From: Phallusia fumigata
Taxonomy: Eukaryota > Chordata > Ascidiacea > Phlebobranchia > Ascidiidae
DNA: 22,142 bases
Assembly (NCBI GenBank): GCA_008931825.1
Contig: QXVZ01010007.1
Location: 1 to 22,142 of the forward strand
Reading direction: 5' to 3'
Position 1 is the first letter of the stretch, and every line of letters begins with the position of its first letter. The notes under the pieces were generated by a model, which had not been told where the DNA came from, ran no database searches, and saw nothing but the letters and a program-made list of their open reading frames with translations. Made by a program: the position numbers and the translations under genes. This document shows positions 18,901-21,924 of this stretch, piece after piece.

Positions 18901-21750
18901 AAGCATCCAGCACAACACAGCTTCTAATATTTTGCTCGTGTATTTGTTCAGCTTTTCTAGTTGCATCAAGTTTCCTACCTGTCTGAGGTCTTCCACACTG
19001 GTCAAAAAGCCATTCCACAATATGAGTGAGGGTTAGAGGTTGACTCGGATTAAAACCTTTTGGAACGCGCCGACTTTTTGAAGTTTCGTTGAGGATTTTG
19101 TACTTTGCTTTCACAACGCGTTCAACGTGTTTCAAACTCTGAAAAAATATCATTTTTTTGCTAAACACAAAAACATCAGTTGTACAAAGCATTGCAGTTT
19201 ACATTCTGGTAGACCTAAAGTTTGTATTAAATCCCCGTGGTTGGGCGACCTCCTTGTGCTCGCGAGGTTGTGGGTTCTAATCCCATCTCAGTCACTTGTG
19301 TTTCCCTGAGCTAAAAGCTTCTCCAATCCAATAGAAACGGTGGATTAAACCAACCTAAGTTATCACCGTTTAAAAAATTGAAAAAAATGGTCCATCGCAA
19401 CTGCAAGGAGCCAGTTAGCTCGACGGTGGACTCAATATGAGTATCACGCATTGAGGCTAAGTTCCACCACCAAGGATAAAAATAAATGAATCAAACAAAC
19501 AAACTAAAACCTTCATCGTCAAAAGTTACCTGTAAACATGAATTTTTAGTTCCAAGTGACGTATCATCGTCGTGGGAAAGAGCCAAGCAATCAACGAATG
19601 TCACTAGAATCTCAAGTATGTAATCATCAACTAAAGCGTCNGTAAACATGAATTTTTAGTTCCAAGTGACGTATCATCGTCGTGGGAAAGAGCCAAGCAA
19701 CCAACGAATGTCACAAGAATCTCAAGTATGTAATCATCAACTAAAGCGTCCTGCTCTCTGCGTTGGTAAAAATTGTAAACATTTAACTTACTACCAATAC
19801 ATAGTATGTTTAATCGCTTGTAAAAAATCACTTCAAAATGAAATAAATAATGAGGAAAATGTTTTAGAAGTCAAATTGCGGCAAAACCTTGCTTATCCTG
19901 CCTCAAAGAAAGCTTGAGGTAAAAATAACTCAGCCACATGATTAACAAGCTGGTGCATATTCACATCGGAAATGTTCGCGCTACTAAACTAAATACACAC
20001 AACATAACATCGTAAAAGCCGTGCAAGAGGCGTAAAACCGCATCAGAATCAGCCTTCAAAACATTTCCATTCAGCAAGGCCTAGTCTGTGTTTCTCAACT
20101 TTTTTTAATGCGACGCCTATGGAAAAGTTGGTTGGACTTTCGACGCACCAGCGACAAGAATTTAGTAACGACGCTAAATCTTAAAGTTGTATTTATTGAT
20201 ACAAACACATTTCAGCTACAAAACAGAAATATTGTGCGACGTCCTTGGAAAACTAAAACGACGCACCAGAGTGTCGCGACGTACAGTTTAAAAACCATGG
20301 CTGTATAAAATTCAGCCAGCGTTGGGATTCGAATCCACAACAGCAGTCTATCAAAAAAAAATACGAACAAAAGCGTACAAAAATCTTGCCACATATCAAA
20401 CCTGAAGACTCAACCACTGGTTTGAGTCTAAATAGTTCGGACAAATAAGGCTCTGTCTTTAGCAAAAAATAGAACAGAAAATTTTGACAACCATTGACTG
20501 TCAACTTTACCAAACAAAAAATGAAATATCCCCATTAAAATACGAACGACAGCCTACAAATATCGTCATATATCGAACCTGAAGACTCTGTAGAGATGGT
20601 TGAAAGCCACCGTTGCTCCGAGTCTCTTTCCTGACGACGGGTGACGAGCCAAGCTGTAGATGCGTTTGAATATCGACTTTGCGTTGGCGGGAGATGACGT
20701 GGTGTTGACTGTATTCTGTTTGATCGACCAAGCTAAAAACTCACAAAGGAATTGCGCTGAAAGTTCCCTCAACGATGCGTTGTCGAAATCAACCAATCCG
20801 TCCTGNTGACGTGGTGTTGACTGTATTCTGTTTGATCGACCAAGCTAAAAACTCACAAAGGAATTGCGCTGAAAGTTCCCTCAACGATGCGTTGTCGAAA
20901 TCAACCAATCCGTCCTGAAAATGGAAGATTTTTTTTGATGTTCGGGAATACACACTTTCAAATAGGACAGAATGATGTTGAAAAATTCGCAAAGGTCAAG
21001 CAGGACTTTGTAAGGTCTTCGGAGGGTCAAGGGGAAACATAGTTCTTAGCTTACAATTCCTTATGTCTGTTTTTTCAATCTGTTGTTAAAATGCCTGTAA
21101 GTATATTATTGCACTGACAAACGCAGCTGCACATTCGTTTTGTGTCTTTCACTCGATTGTTTAGTTTTAATCCTCTACTCACCATAAGTGCATTAAGTAA
21201 GGCAACTGTTGATGGACTCTCGAATTGTTGATTGTTGGTGAACCAATGTATGATTTGTTTCATCAGAGGTTCGAACATTTGCTTGCAAACCTTAAGACAA
21301 AAAATCACGGTTGTTATTTTGCGTTGCCATTAGAATTTGCTTTTTTTCTATAACTGTAGACGACATGTGTCTATTCAAAAATCACACATTCCTAGCCTTA
21401 AAAAGCTGAGATTTCCAAGGTGGATCTGGTGACAAATACATTGTCTTGAACCACGAATTAAACTTCTGGTTTAAAAATACAGAAAATAGAAAAACAAAAA
21501 TGTTCTATTTTGATTTGTTGATGAAGAGGGGGATGTACCTGATCAACGTCGCAAGCCAATCTTAACAGCACAGGAAACAACTTCTTGTACAGTGATGGCA
21601 TCAGTCCAGATACCGACTTCATATTCAGTGTTTGAGCGTTCGTACCAATTGTGTACAACACAATCGAATGCAGCAGTTCACAAGAGGCTATTTTCGCTTG
21701 CCTGTCGCTTGCCTGTGAGGCAACTTCCATCACTCGAGGGAGGTAGAGAT
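808..21750 (-). CDS. PRKDC: DNA-dependent protein kinase catalytic subunit (DNA-PKcs), internal part, 35 exons
   Basis: DNA-PKcs is the PIKK-family serine/threonine kinase that Ku70/80 recruits to DNA double-strand ends in nuclear non-homologous end joining. The 35 exons total about 5257 nt (about 1752 residues) once two duplicated assembly overlaps are collapsed. Every exon has an AG acceptor and a GT donor, apart from one GC donor, and all junctions keep phase except the one across the gap at 9321. Landmarks, in order, are LLRLACDVDQ, IHWFTNN, CGRPQTGECRH, VAKHFPLSSREF, QLLEERRRFHC, LLRHNLGLIKATLECW, DHPLSECVFQEYTID, NWMTGSS, GPDFGKKK and GELPDVQLPHRS. They match vertebrate DNA-PKcs as I know it, not ATM, ATR or mTOR. 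Only the helical arm and cradle are present; start codon, FAT, kinase and FATC domains are outside the window. About 250 residues are missing at the gap. Identity is near certain; single splice sites are less so. Confidence 0.95.
1022..1242 (+). repeat. Direct repeat, two 80-bp copies 141 bp apart
   Basis: 1022-1100 and 1163-1242 share GCATGCGSATATTTGATACTG and AGCTTTCATGCAGACCAACGATAACGACACACTCATATATGAAACA. Only a few substitutions and one indel separate them. Intron between exons 34 and 35. Confidence 0.88.
1258..1320 (+). repeat. Dispersed repeat, copy 1
   Basis: AAGAGGCGTTATACCGAATCA through TATTTCCAGTCAGCAAGGCGTGG recurs with differences at 20027-20085. Confidence 0.6.
1431..1545 (+). 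mobile_element. CAGTGGTTCC-ended MITE, 115 bp, copy A
   Basis: Ends CAGTGGTTCCAAACC and GGTTGGGAACCACTG are inverted repeats with one mismatch. The interior (ATCACTTCTTGTCTAGCAGGG, then GGAATGCATCA) recurs at 11933-12045 in the opposite orientation. No clear target duplication. Confidence 0.75.
1565..1786 (-). CDS. PRKDC: PRKDC exon 34 of window
   Basis: 74 complete codons VATKEESRRRESEVQL to TGKKLSK; acceptor AACACAG, donor AAG|GTGTGA. HRKYRAGELPDVQLPHRSIV matches human [20 protein letters not shown]. This is the lead-in to the FAT domain. Confidence 0.94.
2048..2411 (+). repeat. Diverged tandem duplication
   Basis: 2048-2201 and 2202-2411 share TCATTTAAATGTTT, TTACCGAAGCA/CTACCAAAGCA, ATGTTTCATRACTCACAA, and TCCAAAAWATATAAAA followed by ACTTTTGTARTRATCA. 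The second copy has an insertion. Intron between exons 33 and 34. Confidence 0.75.
2551..2663 (-). CDS. PRKDC: PRKDC exon 33 of window (basic helix)
   Basis: 113 nt: two bases completing Gly, then 37 codons VGVDVNVERLRRRFRKE to RRNKMKE; acceptor TGGGCAG, donor GAG|GTGAAA. Highly charged; VERLRRRFRKESDESRMRFAR matches human [21 protein letters not shown]. Confidence 0.92.
2790..2910 (+). repeat. GGGGCCT dispersed repeat, copy 2
   Basis: GTCAACCAATGGTTGAAACTG, AAATTTGAAG, TTTTGATGACTCTC and GACCAAAACGTGTAAACGCGTTAGA match the second half of 18595-18745. Confidence 0.65.
2984..3208 (-). CDS. PRKDC: PRKDC exon 32 of window
   Basis: 225 nt: two bases completing Val, 74 codons SGKNTYNWMTGSSLD to DFGSQK plus one base; acceptor TTCGCAG, donor G|GTAAAA. 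NWMTGSS and KPAGPDFGKKK match human DWLTGSS and [11 protein letters not shown]. The human DEVD caspase site just downstream reads SDDF here. Confidence 0.94.
3209..4352. other. Introns around exon 31
   Basis: Outside exon 31 (3708-3882) I see only non-coding AT-rich sequence and the short CCAGAGAACATG fragment near 4213. No extra exon fits between the phase-matched neighbours. Confidence 0.6.
3708..3882 (-). CDS. PRKDC: PRKDC exon 31 of window (ABCDE phosphorylation region)
   Basis: 175 nt, 58 codons plus one base; acceptor TTGCAG, donor G|GTGAGC. EYTIDNHWRRRHASMTPLFAD matches human [21 protein letters not shown]. After this the human protein carries the ABCDE S/TQ cluster (Thr2609 to Thr2647). 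Here the equivalent low-complexity stretch has one TQ (MATQEN) and two SP motifs (DSPN, LSPP). Confidence 0.93.
4353..4566 (-). CDS. PRKDC: PRKDC exon 30 of window
   Basis: 214 nt: one base completing Arg, then 71 codons NQVVNFWSSEDRLP to PLSECVFQ; acceptor TGCAACAG, donor CAG|GTAAGG. NFWSSEDRLP, SLSPDFERPLFDHPLSECVF match human [30 protein letters not shown]. Confidence 0.95.
4640..4720 (+). mobile_element. tRNA-like SINE fragment
   Basis: B-box-like GGGTTCGAATCC at 4693-4704 about 50 bp after TCGACACCAGACGACAGCGC. Does not fold as a complete tRNA with a 7-bp acceptor stem, so read as SINE-derived rather than a tRNA gene. Confidence 0.4.
4970..5045 (+). repeat. AT-rich minisatellite, left block
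   Basis: Units of the type ACAAAAATACTMCKAATACTAAATTTA repeat two to three times. The same unit resumes at 5700-5822. Confidence 0.7.
5242..5671 (+). repeat. 128-bp tandem repeat with poly-C tracts
   Basis: The motif AGGGGGCTAGTGGGGTAA starts at 5362, 5490 and 5618, exactly 128 bp apart each time. Each unit ends ATTAATTATTGCACC or similar. A fourth partial unit with TACAAACTGTCC begins at 5242. Units 2 and 3 contain C-runs (around 5430 and 5546). Intron between exons 29 and 30. Confidence 0.88.
5700..5822 (+). repeat. AT-rich minisatellite, right block
   Basis: About four units of ACAAAAATACTCCGAATACT followed by AAATTTAT, directly 5' of the exon 29 donor region. Same unit as 4970-5045. Confidence 0.75.
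5830..5919 (-). CDS. PRKDC: PRKDC exon 29 of window
   Basis: 90 nt: one base completing Ser, 29 codons LPSDKRSTEIQSSSRL to DPEEAL plus two bases; acceptor CTTTTCAG, donor AG|GTAAGG. LFLLKMLHDPEEAL corresponds to human DVLIQGLIDENPGLQ. Confidence 0.88.
6045..6236 (-). CDS. PRKDC: PRKDC exon 28 of window
   Basis: 192 nt: one base completing Gly, 63 codons NEALQLVCLRLCRSVVL to EIYDAQK plus two bases; acceptor CTGGCAG, donor AG|GTGGCA. FFVPIAKHFPQHPSVLCRQE corresponds to human LLNPVVEFVSHPSTTCREQ. Confidence 0.9.
6691..6806 (-). CDS. PRKDC: PRKDC exon 27 of window
   Basis: 116 nt, 38 codons plus two bases, VHGDLLTYCFEIILERA to ASKLSI; acceptor ATTCCAG, donor GG|GTGAGT. DLFTQLKAKNFASKL matches human ELYFQLKSKDFVQVM. 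Confidence 0.92.
7120..7215 (-). mobile_element. tRNA-like SINE fragment
   Basis: On the minus strand, GGGTTCGAATCCC (7168-7156) follows CGTCGCTCTCGT, resembling a tRNA T-arm. A complete tRNA was not found. Confidence 0.4.
7268..7405 (-). CDS. PRKDC: PRKDC exon 26 of window, followed by a GC donor
   Basis: 46 complete codons VAAKLSALSKDPKRQDVFI to VMFLIPK; acceptor CTCCCAG. The exon ends AAG|GCAAGA, a GC-AG intron with an otherwise strong donor. ITSLHKVASHYPPIVDQFL matches human IVCLNKVTKSFPPLADRFM. Confidence 0.92.
7563..7971. repeat. Diverged duplication around N 7780 (likely alternative haplotypes)
   Basis: Bases 7563-7779 and 7781-7971 carry the same sequence with several substitutions and indels in the intronic part. 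Both end in the 3' end of exon 25. In the left copy only the last 18 bases of the exon remain (7762-7779), with Asn instead of Asp before the final Met and donor GTAAAA instead of GTACAA. Confidence 0.85.
7954..8077 (-). CDS. PRKDC: PRKDC exon 25 of window
   Basis: 124 nt: one base completing Arg, then 41 codons IFQNIVYKRKEIYDSG to EGEIHDM; acceptor GCGGCAG, donor ATG|GTACAA. KRKEIYDSGAEVGGMTLRYL aligns with human [20 protein letters not shown]. A fragment of this exon's end recurs at 7762-7779. Confidence 0.92.
8113..8165 (+). repeat. GGGGCCT dispersed repeat, copy 3
   Basis: TTTTACGGGGGCTTGTGGG, TCAACTAATGGGTGAACTGGGGT matches the start of 18595-18745. Confidence 0.65.
8165..8495 (+). repeat. 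Diverged tandem duplication
   Basis: Two units (about 8165-8295 and 8338-8495) share TGCCCATSTATCA, GTGTGAAAATTT, a T-run, TTTCAAC, GTATCCAAGTA/GTGTCCAAGTA and CGAYATATAAGAAGCA. Intron between exons 24 and 25. Confidence 0.7.
8542..8661 (-). CDS. PRKDC: PRKDC exon 24 of window
   Basis: 120 nt: one base completing Ser, 39 codons ADSESKSNFAGLQLL to RFAFFK plus two bases; acceptor CGTTTTAG, donor AG|GTGAGC. GLQLLGALLANGISPY matches human GIQLLGIVMANDLPPY. Confidence 0.93.
8662..9065. other. Intron between exons 23 and 24
   Basis: AT-rich, no repeat or exon recognised. Confidence 0.55.
9066..9247 (-). CDS. PRKDC: PRKDC exon 23 of window (first after assembly gap)
   Basis: 182 nt with acceptor ATGATAG (DTVEGRGLVQGL to YDLCG plus two bases), donor AG|GTTTGT. 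A second acceptor GACACAG would start the exon at 9240 instead. LLRHNLGLIKATLECWGSRL matches human [20 protein letters not shown]. The start is uncertain because the upstream partner is lost in the gap. Confidence 0.9.
9321..9321. other. Assembly gap (single N) inside the PRKDC gene
   Basis: One N between exons 22 and 23. I see no duplicated flanks here. The encoded protein jumps from the human VICC-equivalent block to the VFRHN-equivalent block, so coding exons for about 250 residues are absent, and the gap is the likely place for them. Confidence 0.75.
9500..9612 (-). CDS. PRKDC: PRKDC exon 22 of window (last before assembly gap)
   Basis: 113 nt: one base completing Arg, then 37 codons DRNENLEGESQLLEERR to VICTQTD plus one base; acceptor TTTACAG, donor C|GTAAGT. 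GESQLLEERRRFHCFVYNA is nearly colinear with human GENQLLERRRLYHCAAYNC. The expected following residues are not found before the N at 9321. Confidence 0.94.
9983..10071 (-). CDS. PRKDC: PRKDC exon 21 of window
   Basis: 89 nt, 29 codons plus two bases, TEPSSSIGQAYASSQ to MMRAN; acceptor CCTGCAG, donor AG|GTTTTG. Frame is set by phase from exons 20 and 22. Similarity to the human FHGSCITEGNELTKTLIK stretch is weak. Confidence 0.78.
10189..10290 (+). mobile_element. Foldback element with hammerhead-like core, copy 2 (decayed)
   Basis: CCAGAGAACTTG, then AGTGAATACATT (10206-10217), TTGATGATGA, GATTGTCCAAACG, and AATGTATTCACT (10263-10274). Same order as copy 1 on the other strand, with core substitutions (TTGATGA for CTGATGA, CAAAC for GAAAC). 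A third, end-only fragment (AACATAAATGCCAGAGAACATG) lies near 4200. Confidence 0.6.
10335..10427 (-). CDS. PRKDC: PRKDC exon 20 of window
   Basis: 31 complete codons YPESQWVDQLERKSLAYRL to LPKEQ; acceptor TGTTTCAG, donor CAG|GTCGGA. LLELLFSLLPKEQ aligns with human ILDVMYSRLPKDD. Confidence 0.88.
10623..10824 (-). CDS. PRKDC: PRKDC exon 19 of window (start of NUC194-type region)
   Basis: 202 nt: one base completing Asn, then 67 codons IPTHHQRAALDVPF to KEDTKR; acceptor TTCGCAG, donor AGG|GTTAGT. DVVSVVEFFSAHVNEIMEVVK aligns with human DALREFFSTIVVDAIDVLK. Noticeably GC-richer than its surroundings. Confidence 0.9.
11071..11162 (-). CDS. PRKDC: PRKDC exon 18 of window
   Basis: 92 nt, 30 codons plus two bases, ILQIVVSIFCREESH to RDCVK; acceptor TTTTTAG, donor AA|GTAAGT. 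Matches human LMTEVLCREQQHVMEELFQ. Confidence 0.92.
11439..11650. mobile_element. CAGTGGTTC-ended hAT-like MITE, 212 bp
   Basis: Ends CAGTGGTTCGTAACC and GGTTAAGAACCACTG are 15-bp inverted repeats with one mismatch. The flanking 8 bases match only 5 of 8, so the target duplication is decayed. No coding capacity. Intron between exons 17 and 18. Confidence 0.75.
11711..11905 (-). CDS. PRKDC: PRKDC exon 17 of window
   Basis: 65 complete codons ALDLLSFFTLASDHN to LEMTGNLI; acceptor CTCAACAG, donor ATA|GTGAGA. LVAKHFPLSSREFSVGS matches human IVAHFPMQSREFPPGT, one of the clearest landmarks in the window. Reading through the donor meets a stop after 15 more codons. Confidence 0.94.
11933..12045 (-). 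mobile_element. CAGTGGTTCC-ended MITE, 113 bp, copy B
   Basis: Reverse-complement relative of 1431-1545 with the same length and interior landmarks. The outer flank GTGTAGTATTTCTTTGTAGA is also shared with copy A (1408-1427), so the true repeat unit is larger than the inverted-repeat part. Confidence 0.75.
12150..12410 (+). mobile_element. tRNA-derived SINE, copy 1
   Basis: A tRNA-like head with an A-box-like TGGTCAGCGAGTTGGC, then TGGTTCCCTGGGCTAGAA, then a tail (12327-12410) containing TAGCTCGACGGTGGACTCA and ending in AATAAAAATAAAA. Shares head spacing and tail with 19231-19492. Confidence 0.65.
12455..12553 (-). CDS. PRKDC: PRKDC exon 16 of window
   Basis: 33 complete codons VCSSPNHPAFEPVFEMF to LSFKLQ; acceptor TGTTTAG, donor CAG|GTAAGA. 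Corresponds to human [20 protein letters not shown]. Confidence 0.9.
12554..13608. other. Introns around exon 15
   Basis: Apart from exon 15 (12996-13155), nothing recognised. Minus-strand open frames beside the exon are read-through into intron. Confidence 0.55.
12996..13155 (-). CDS. PRKDC: PRKDC exon 15 of window
   Basis: 160 nt: one base completing Arg, then 53 codons SARKKYSSSVCDEIL to RRIFTLDST; acceptor TTCTCTTAG, donor ACG|GTATGC. WSKLKSFWHKDSSL matches human WKKCDSWWAKDSPL. Confidence 0.92.
13609..13733 (-). CDS. PRKDC: PRKDC exon 14 of window
   Basis: 125 nt, 41 codons plus two bases, ICEEICARPSLYIP to LEHLTTD; acceptor TCATCCAG, donor AG|GTGTGT. Aligns by position with the human INTELLKNLDLAVLELM to NGMLDQ region; moderate similarity. 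Confidence 0.83.
13828..14291. mobile_element. hAT-like MITE, 464 bp, with intact 8-bp target duplication
   Basis: Ends TAGGGATGGGCC and GGTCCATCCCTA form an imperfect inverted repeat of about 14 bp. The flanks are ATTCTGGT on both sides (13820-13827 and 14292-14299). The subterminal regions are rich in CTCGG/CCGAG palindromes. No transposase. Located in the intron between exons 13 and 14. Confidence 0.88.
14405..14405. other. Single N in intron
   Basis: Unresolved base or contig join in the intron between exons 13 and 14. No duplicated flank was seen, and no exon is interrupted. Confidence 0.7.
14479..14600 (-). CDS. PRKDC: PRKDC exon 13 of window
   Basis: 122 nt: two bases completing Gly, then 40 codons LNAKTLVTHLYDN to FAAVFSSK; acceptor TTTTTCAG, donor AAG|GTGAGA. 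HGQMFAAVFSS corresponds to human HGEYFYSLFSE. Confidence 0.88.
14909..15062 (-). CDS. PRKDC: PRKDC exon 12 of window
   Basis: 154 nt, 51 codons plus one base, FSELEATGNQIFASVFGS to LLELALKL; acceptor GTAACAG, donor G|GTAAAT. The end aligns with human LASGLLELAFAFG. Confidence 0.87.
15341..15479 (-). CDS. PRKDC: PRKDC exon 11 of window
   Basis: 139 nt: one base completing Gly, then 46 codons NLVDLLPHPF to TTSENK. Acceptor TATCCAG. The donor AAG|GTTGAA is weak but is the only GT nearby that keeps phase with exon 12. Low sequence similarity; supported by position and phase. Confidence 0.78.
15704..15927 (-). CDS. PRKDC: PRKDC exon 10 of window
   Basis: 224 nt, 74 codons plus two bases, VIPRDFWSRGSLLSLVC to MAEKLTEF; acceptor TTTTTAG, donor GG|GTAAAA. 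A helical HEAT-type segment aligning with human LMRVLVQTLCEPASIGF through the LCAVNLYG region. Confidence 0.88.
15928..17109. other. Introns around exon 9
   Basis: Apart from exon 9 (16337-16455), AT-rich sequence without recognised repeats or exons. Confidence 0.55.
16337..16455 (-). CDS. PRKDC: PRKDC exon 9 of window
   Basis: 119 nt: two bases complete Glu, then 39 codons from LVFTPQDIQTYNQVK to FPDTAME; acceptor TTTACAG, donor GAG|GTACAA. YNQVKCSLISRILQFF aligns with human YNYSKCTVVVRIMEFT. Confidence 0.87.
17110..17223 (-). CDS. PRKDC: PRKDC exon 8 of window (divergent)
   Basis: 114 nt (2 + 37 codons + 1) after acceptor TTGCCAG, from DIRKTSCLFRSL to SKSAKSQSK, donor G|GTACAA. Similarity to the human SLLKAVAFFLESI stretch is weak. 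The case rests on position between well-supported exons and on exact phase fit at both ends. Confidence 0.72.
17399..17462. mobile_element. Truncated relic of the 13828-14291 MITE family
   Basis: The stretch from GCATCAAGAATGGCGATGC to GATCCATCTCTAA repeats the last about 65 bp of the element at 13828-14291 with scattered differences. The rest of the element is absent. Confidence 0.75.
17677..18115. mobile_element. hAT-like MITE, 439 bp, with intact 8-bp target duplication
   Basis: Perfect 14-bp terminal inverted repeats CAGGGGTCTCAAAC (17677-17690) and its complement (18102-18115). The element is flanked on both sides by TTTTAGAG (17669-17676 and 18116-18123). An 8-bp duplication and CAGGG-type ends are typical of hAT transposons. 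No transposase reading frame, so non-autonomous. It sits in the intron between exons 7 and 8. Confidence 0.9.
18159..18334 (-). CDS. PRKDC: PRKDC exon 7 of window
   Basis: 176 nt: one base completing Lys, then 58 codons (FENGNGGNGIQTYTF to LKPLEVLN) plus one base; donor G|GTAGAT. CNWFDLVLAALEAY aligns with human LCWLDLLLAALECY. Confidence 0.92.
18394..18523 (-). CDS. PRKDC: PRKDC exon 6 of window
   Basis: 130 nt. Two bases complete a Glu codon, then CRHQCMRLFYDLVKLIP through GPQYFTA plus two bases; donor AA|GTAAGG. Matches human ECRHKSIELFYKFVPLLP. Confidence 0.92.
18595..18745 (+). repeat. GGGGCCT dispersed repeat, copy 4 (longest)
   Basis: TTGGGGGCCTGCGGGCCAA, CGAATGGGTAAACTGGGGT, CAGTGCACAAC, TTGCCCATATAATATTTTGT and GACCGAAAAGTGTAAAC. 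The most complete member of the four-copy family. Intron between exons 5 and 6. Confidence 0.7.
18979..19138 (-). CDS. PRKDC: PRKDC exon 5 of window
   Basis: 160 nt, 53 codons plus one base, from SLKHVERVVKAK to CGRPQT. Acceptor TTTTTTCAG, donor ACAG|GTAGGA. RRVPKGF and VEWLFDQCGRPQT match the human RRLPRGF and VKWLLAHCGRPQT blocks. Confidence 0.93.
19231..19492 (+). mobile_element. tRNA-derived SINE, copy 2
   Basis: Head GTGGTTGGGCGACCTC (A-box-like) with B-box-like GGGTTCTAATCCC (19272-19284), then TGTTTCCCTGAGCTAAAA, and a tail (19395-19487) with TAGCTCGACGGTGGACTCA and GGATAAAAATAAA. Same family as 12150-12410. Confidence 0.7.
19530..19757 (-). CDS. PRKDC: PRKDC exon 4 of window, broken by a duplicated contig overlap
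   Basis: Starts A-GAG-CAG-GAC after CCAACGCAG, completing the Arg codon begun in exon 3, and ends SCLQ at donor CAG|GTAACT. Collapsing the 109-nt duplicate around the N at 19641 leaves 118 nt (1 + 39 codons): EQDALVDDYILEIL, then LALSHDDDTSLG, matching human LALAHADEKSLG. The left copy, which carries the donor, reads Asp in TFVDC; the right copy reads Gly. Confidence 0.9.
19532..19750. repeat. 109-bp near-identical duplication around N 19641 (assembly overlap)
   Basis: Bases 19532-19640 and 19642-19750 differ at two sites: 19591/19701 (T/C) and 19605/19715 (T/A). One changes an exon 4 codon (Asp versus Gly), the other is silent. Best read as two haplotypes at an unmerged contig join. Confidence 0.88.
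20027..20085 (+). repeat. Dispersed repeat, copy 2
   Basis: AAGAGGCGTAAAACCGCATCA through CATTTCCATTCAGCAAGGCCTAG matches 1258-1320. It lies immediately before the putative element at 20083. Confidence 0.6.
20083..20302. mobile_element. Putative short hAT-like element
   Basis: Begins TGTGTTTCTCAAC followed by a T-run and GCGACGCC, and ends with GTTTAAAAACCATGGC. This resembles the decayed inverted ends of CAGTGTTTCTCAACC-type elements. Contains GCGACG-rich repeats on both sides. No target duplication could be defined. Confidence 0.5.
20359..20411 (-). repeat. Duplicate of the exon 3 / intron boundary
   Basis: This 53-bp intronic stretch resembles 20539-20588, which spans the exon 3 donor. 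On the minus strand it reads GAGTCTTCAG followed by GTTTGATATG, so it carries a copy of the last exon 3 bases and a donor-like GT 178 bp downstream. Confidence 0.65.
20579..20914 (-). CDS. PRKDC: PRKDC exon 3 of window, broken by a duplicated contig overlap
   Basis: Starts after TTTTCAG with DGLVDFDNASLREL and ends YRVF plus two bases (donor AG|GTTCGA). As written it spans 336 nt, because an identical 111-nt block occurs on both sides of the N at 20806. Collapsing one copy and the N gives 224 nt, 74 codons plus 2 bases, which fits exon 4 in phase and aligns with human WSIKQ, KSLFKRLYSLALHP and KRLGASLAFN. The exon is intact in biology but broken in this assembly. Confidence 0.9.
20695..20917. 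repeat. Identical 111-bp duplication around N 20806 (assembly overlap)
   Basis: Bases 20695-20805 and 20807-20917 are identical, separated by one N. The block covers most of the 5' part of exon 3 plus its acceptor CAG. This is what two contig ends give when their overlap was not merged. Only one copy fits the exon and the protein. Confidence 0.9.
20915..21538. other. Introns around exon 2
   Basis: Apart from exon 2 (21183-21290), no recognised feature. Confidence 0.55.
21183..21290 (-). CDS. PRKDC: PRKDC exon 2 of window
   Basis: 36 complete codons from VCKQMFEPL to LLNALM. Acceptor CTTAAG, donor ATG|GTGAGT. Contains IIHWFTNNQQFES, which matches the human LIHWFTNNKKFES block. Confidence 0.93.
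21539..21750 (-). CDS. PRKDC: PRKDC exon 1 of window (N-terminal arm)
   Basis: 212 nt: two bases completing an upstream codon, then 70 codons from LYLPRVMEVASQ to LACDVDQ. Acceptor is ACATAG, donor is CAG|GTACAT, ending at a codon boundary. ASDRQAKIA, CELLHS and the YKKLFPVLLRLACDVDQ block are strongly conserved in DNA-PKcs. The preceding exon is outside the window. Confidence 0.93.
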
Positions 21751-21823
21751 CTATGTTTTACAGAATTAAGGTAACCTAGGAATCCAAGTTTGAAACTGAA
21801 GAGTTGAGTTTATTTCGTAACCA

Positions 21824-21924
21824 CCAGAGAACTTGTATATAGTAAATACATTTTATTACAAATGTTTCGACAATCCCTGTTGTCATCATCAGTGCAATGT
21901 ATTCACTTTTTATATGTTTTCTGG
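21824..21924 (-). mobile_element. Foldback element with hammerhead-like core, copy 1
   Basis: Arms CCAGAGAACTTGTATATAGT (21824 onward) and the complement of CCAGAAAACATATAAAAAGT (ending 21924) pair, continuing through AAATACATT and AATGTATTCAC. On the minus strand the loop reads CTGATGA (21892-21886), T, GACAA, CAGGGA, TTGTC, GAAAC. A related copy lies at 10189-10290 in the opposite orientation. Confidence 0.65.

Noticed and set aside
20695-20917. Real tandem exon duplication
   Set aside because: Copies are identical and separated by a single N, and only one copy fits the protein, so an assembly overlap is simpler.
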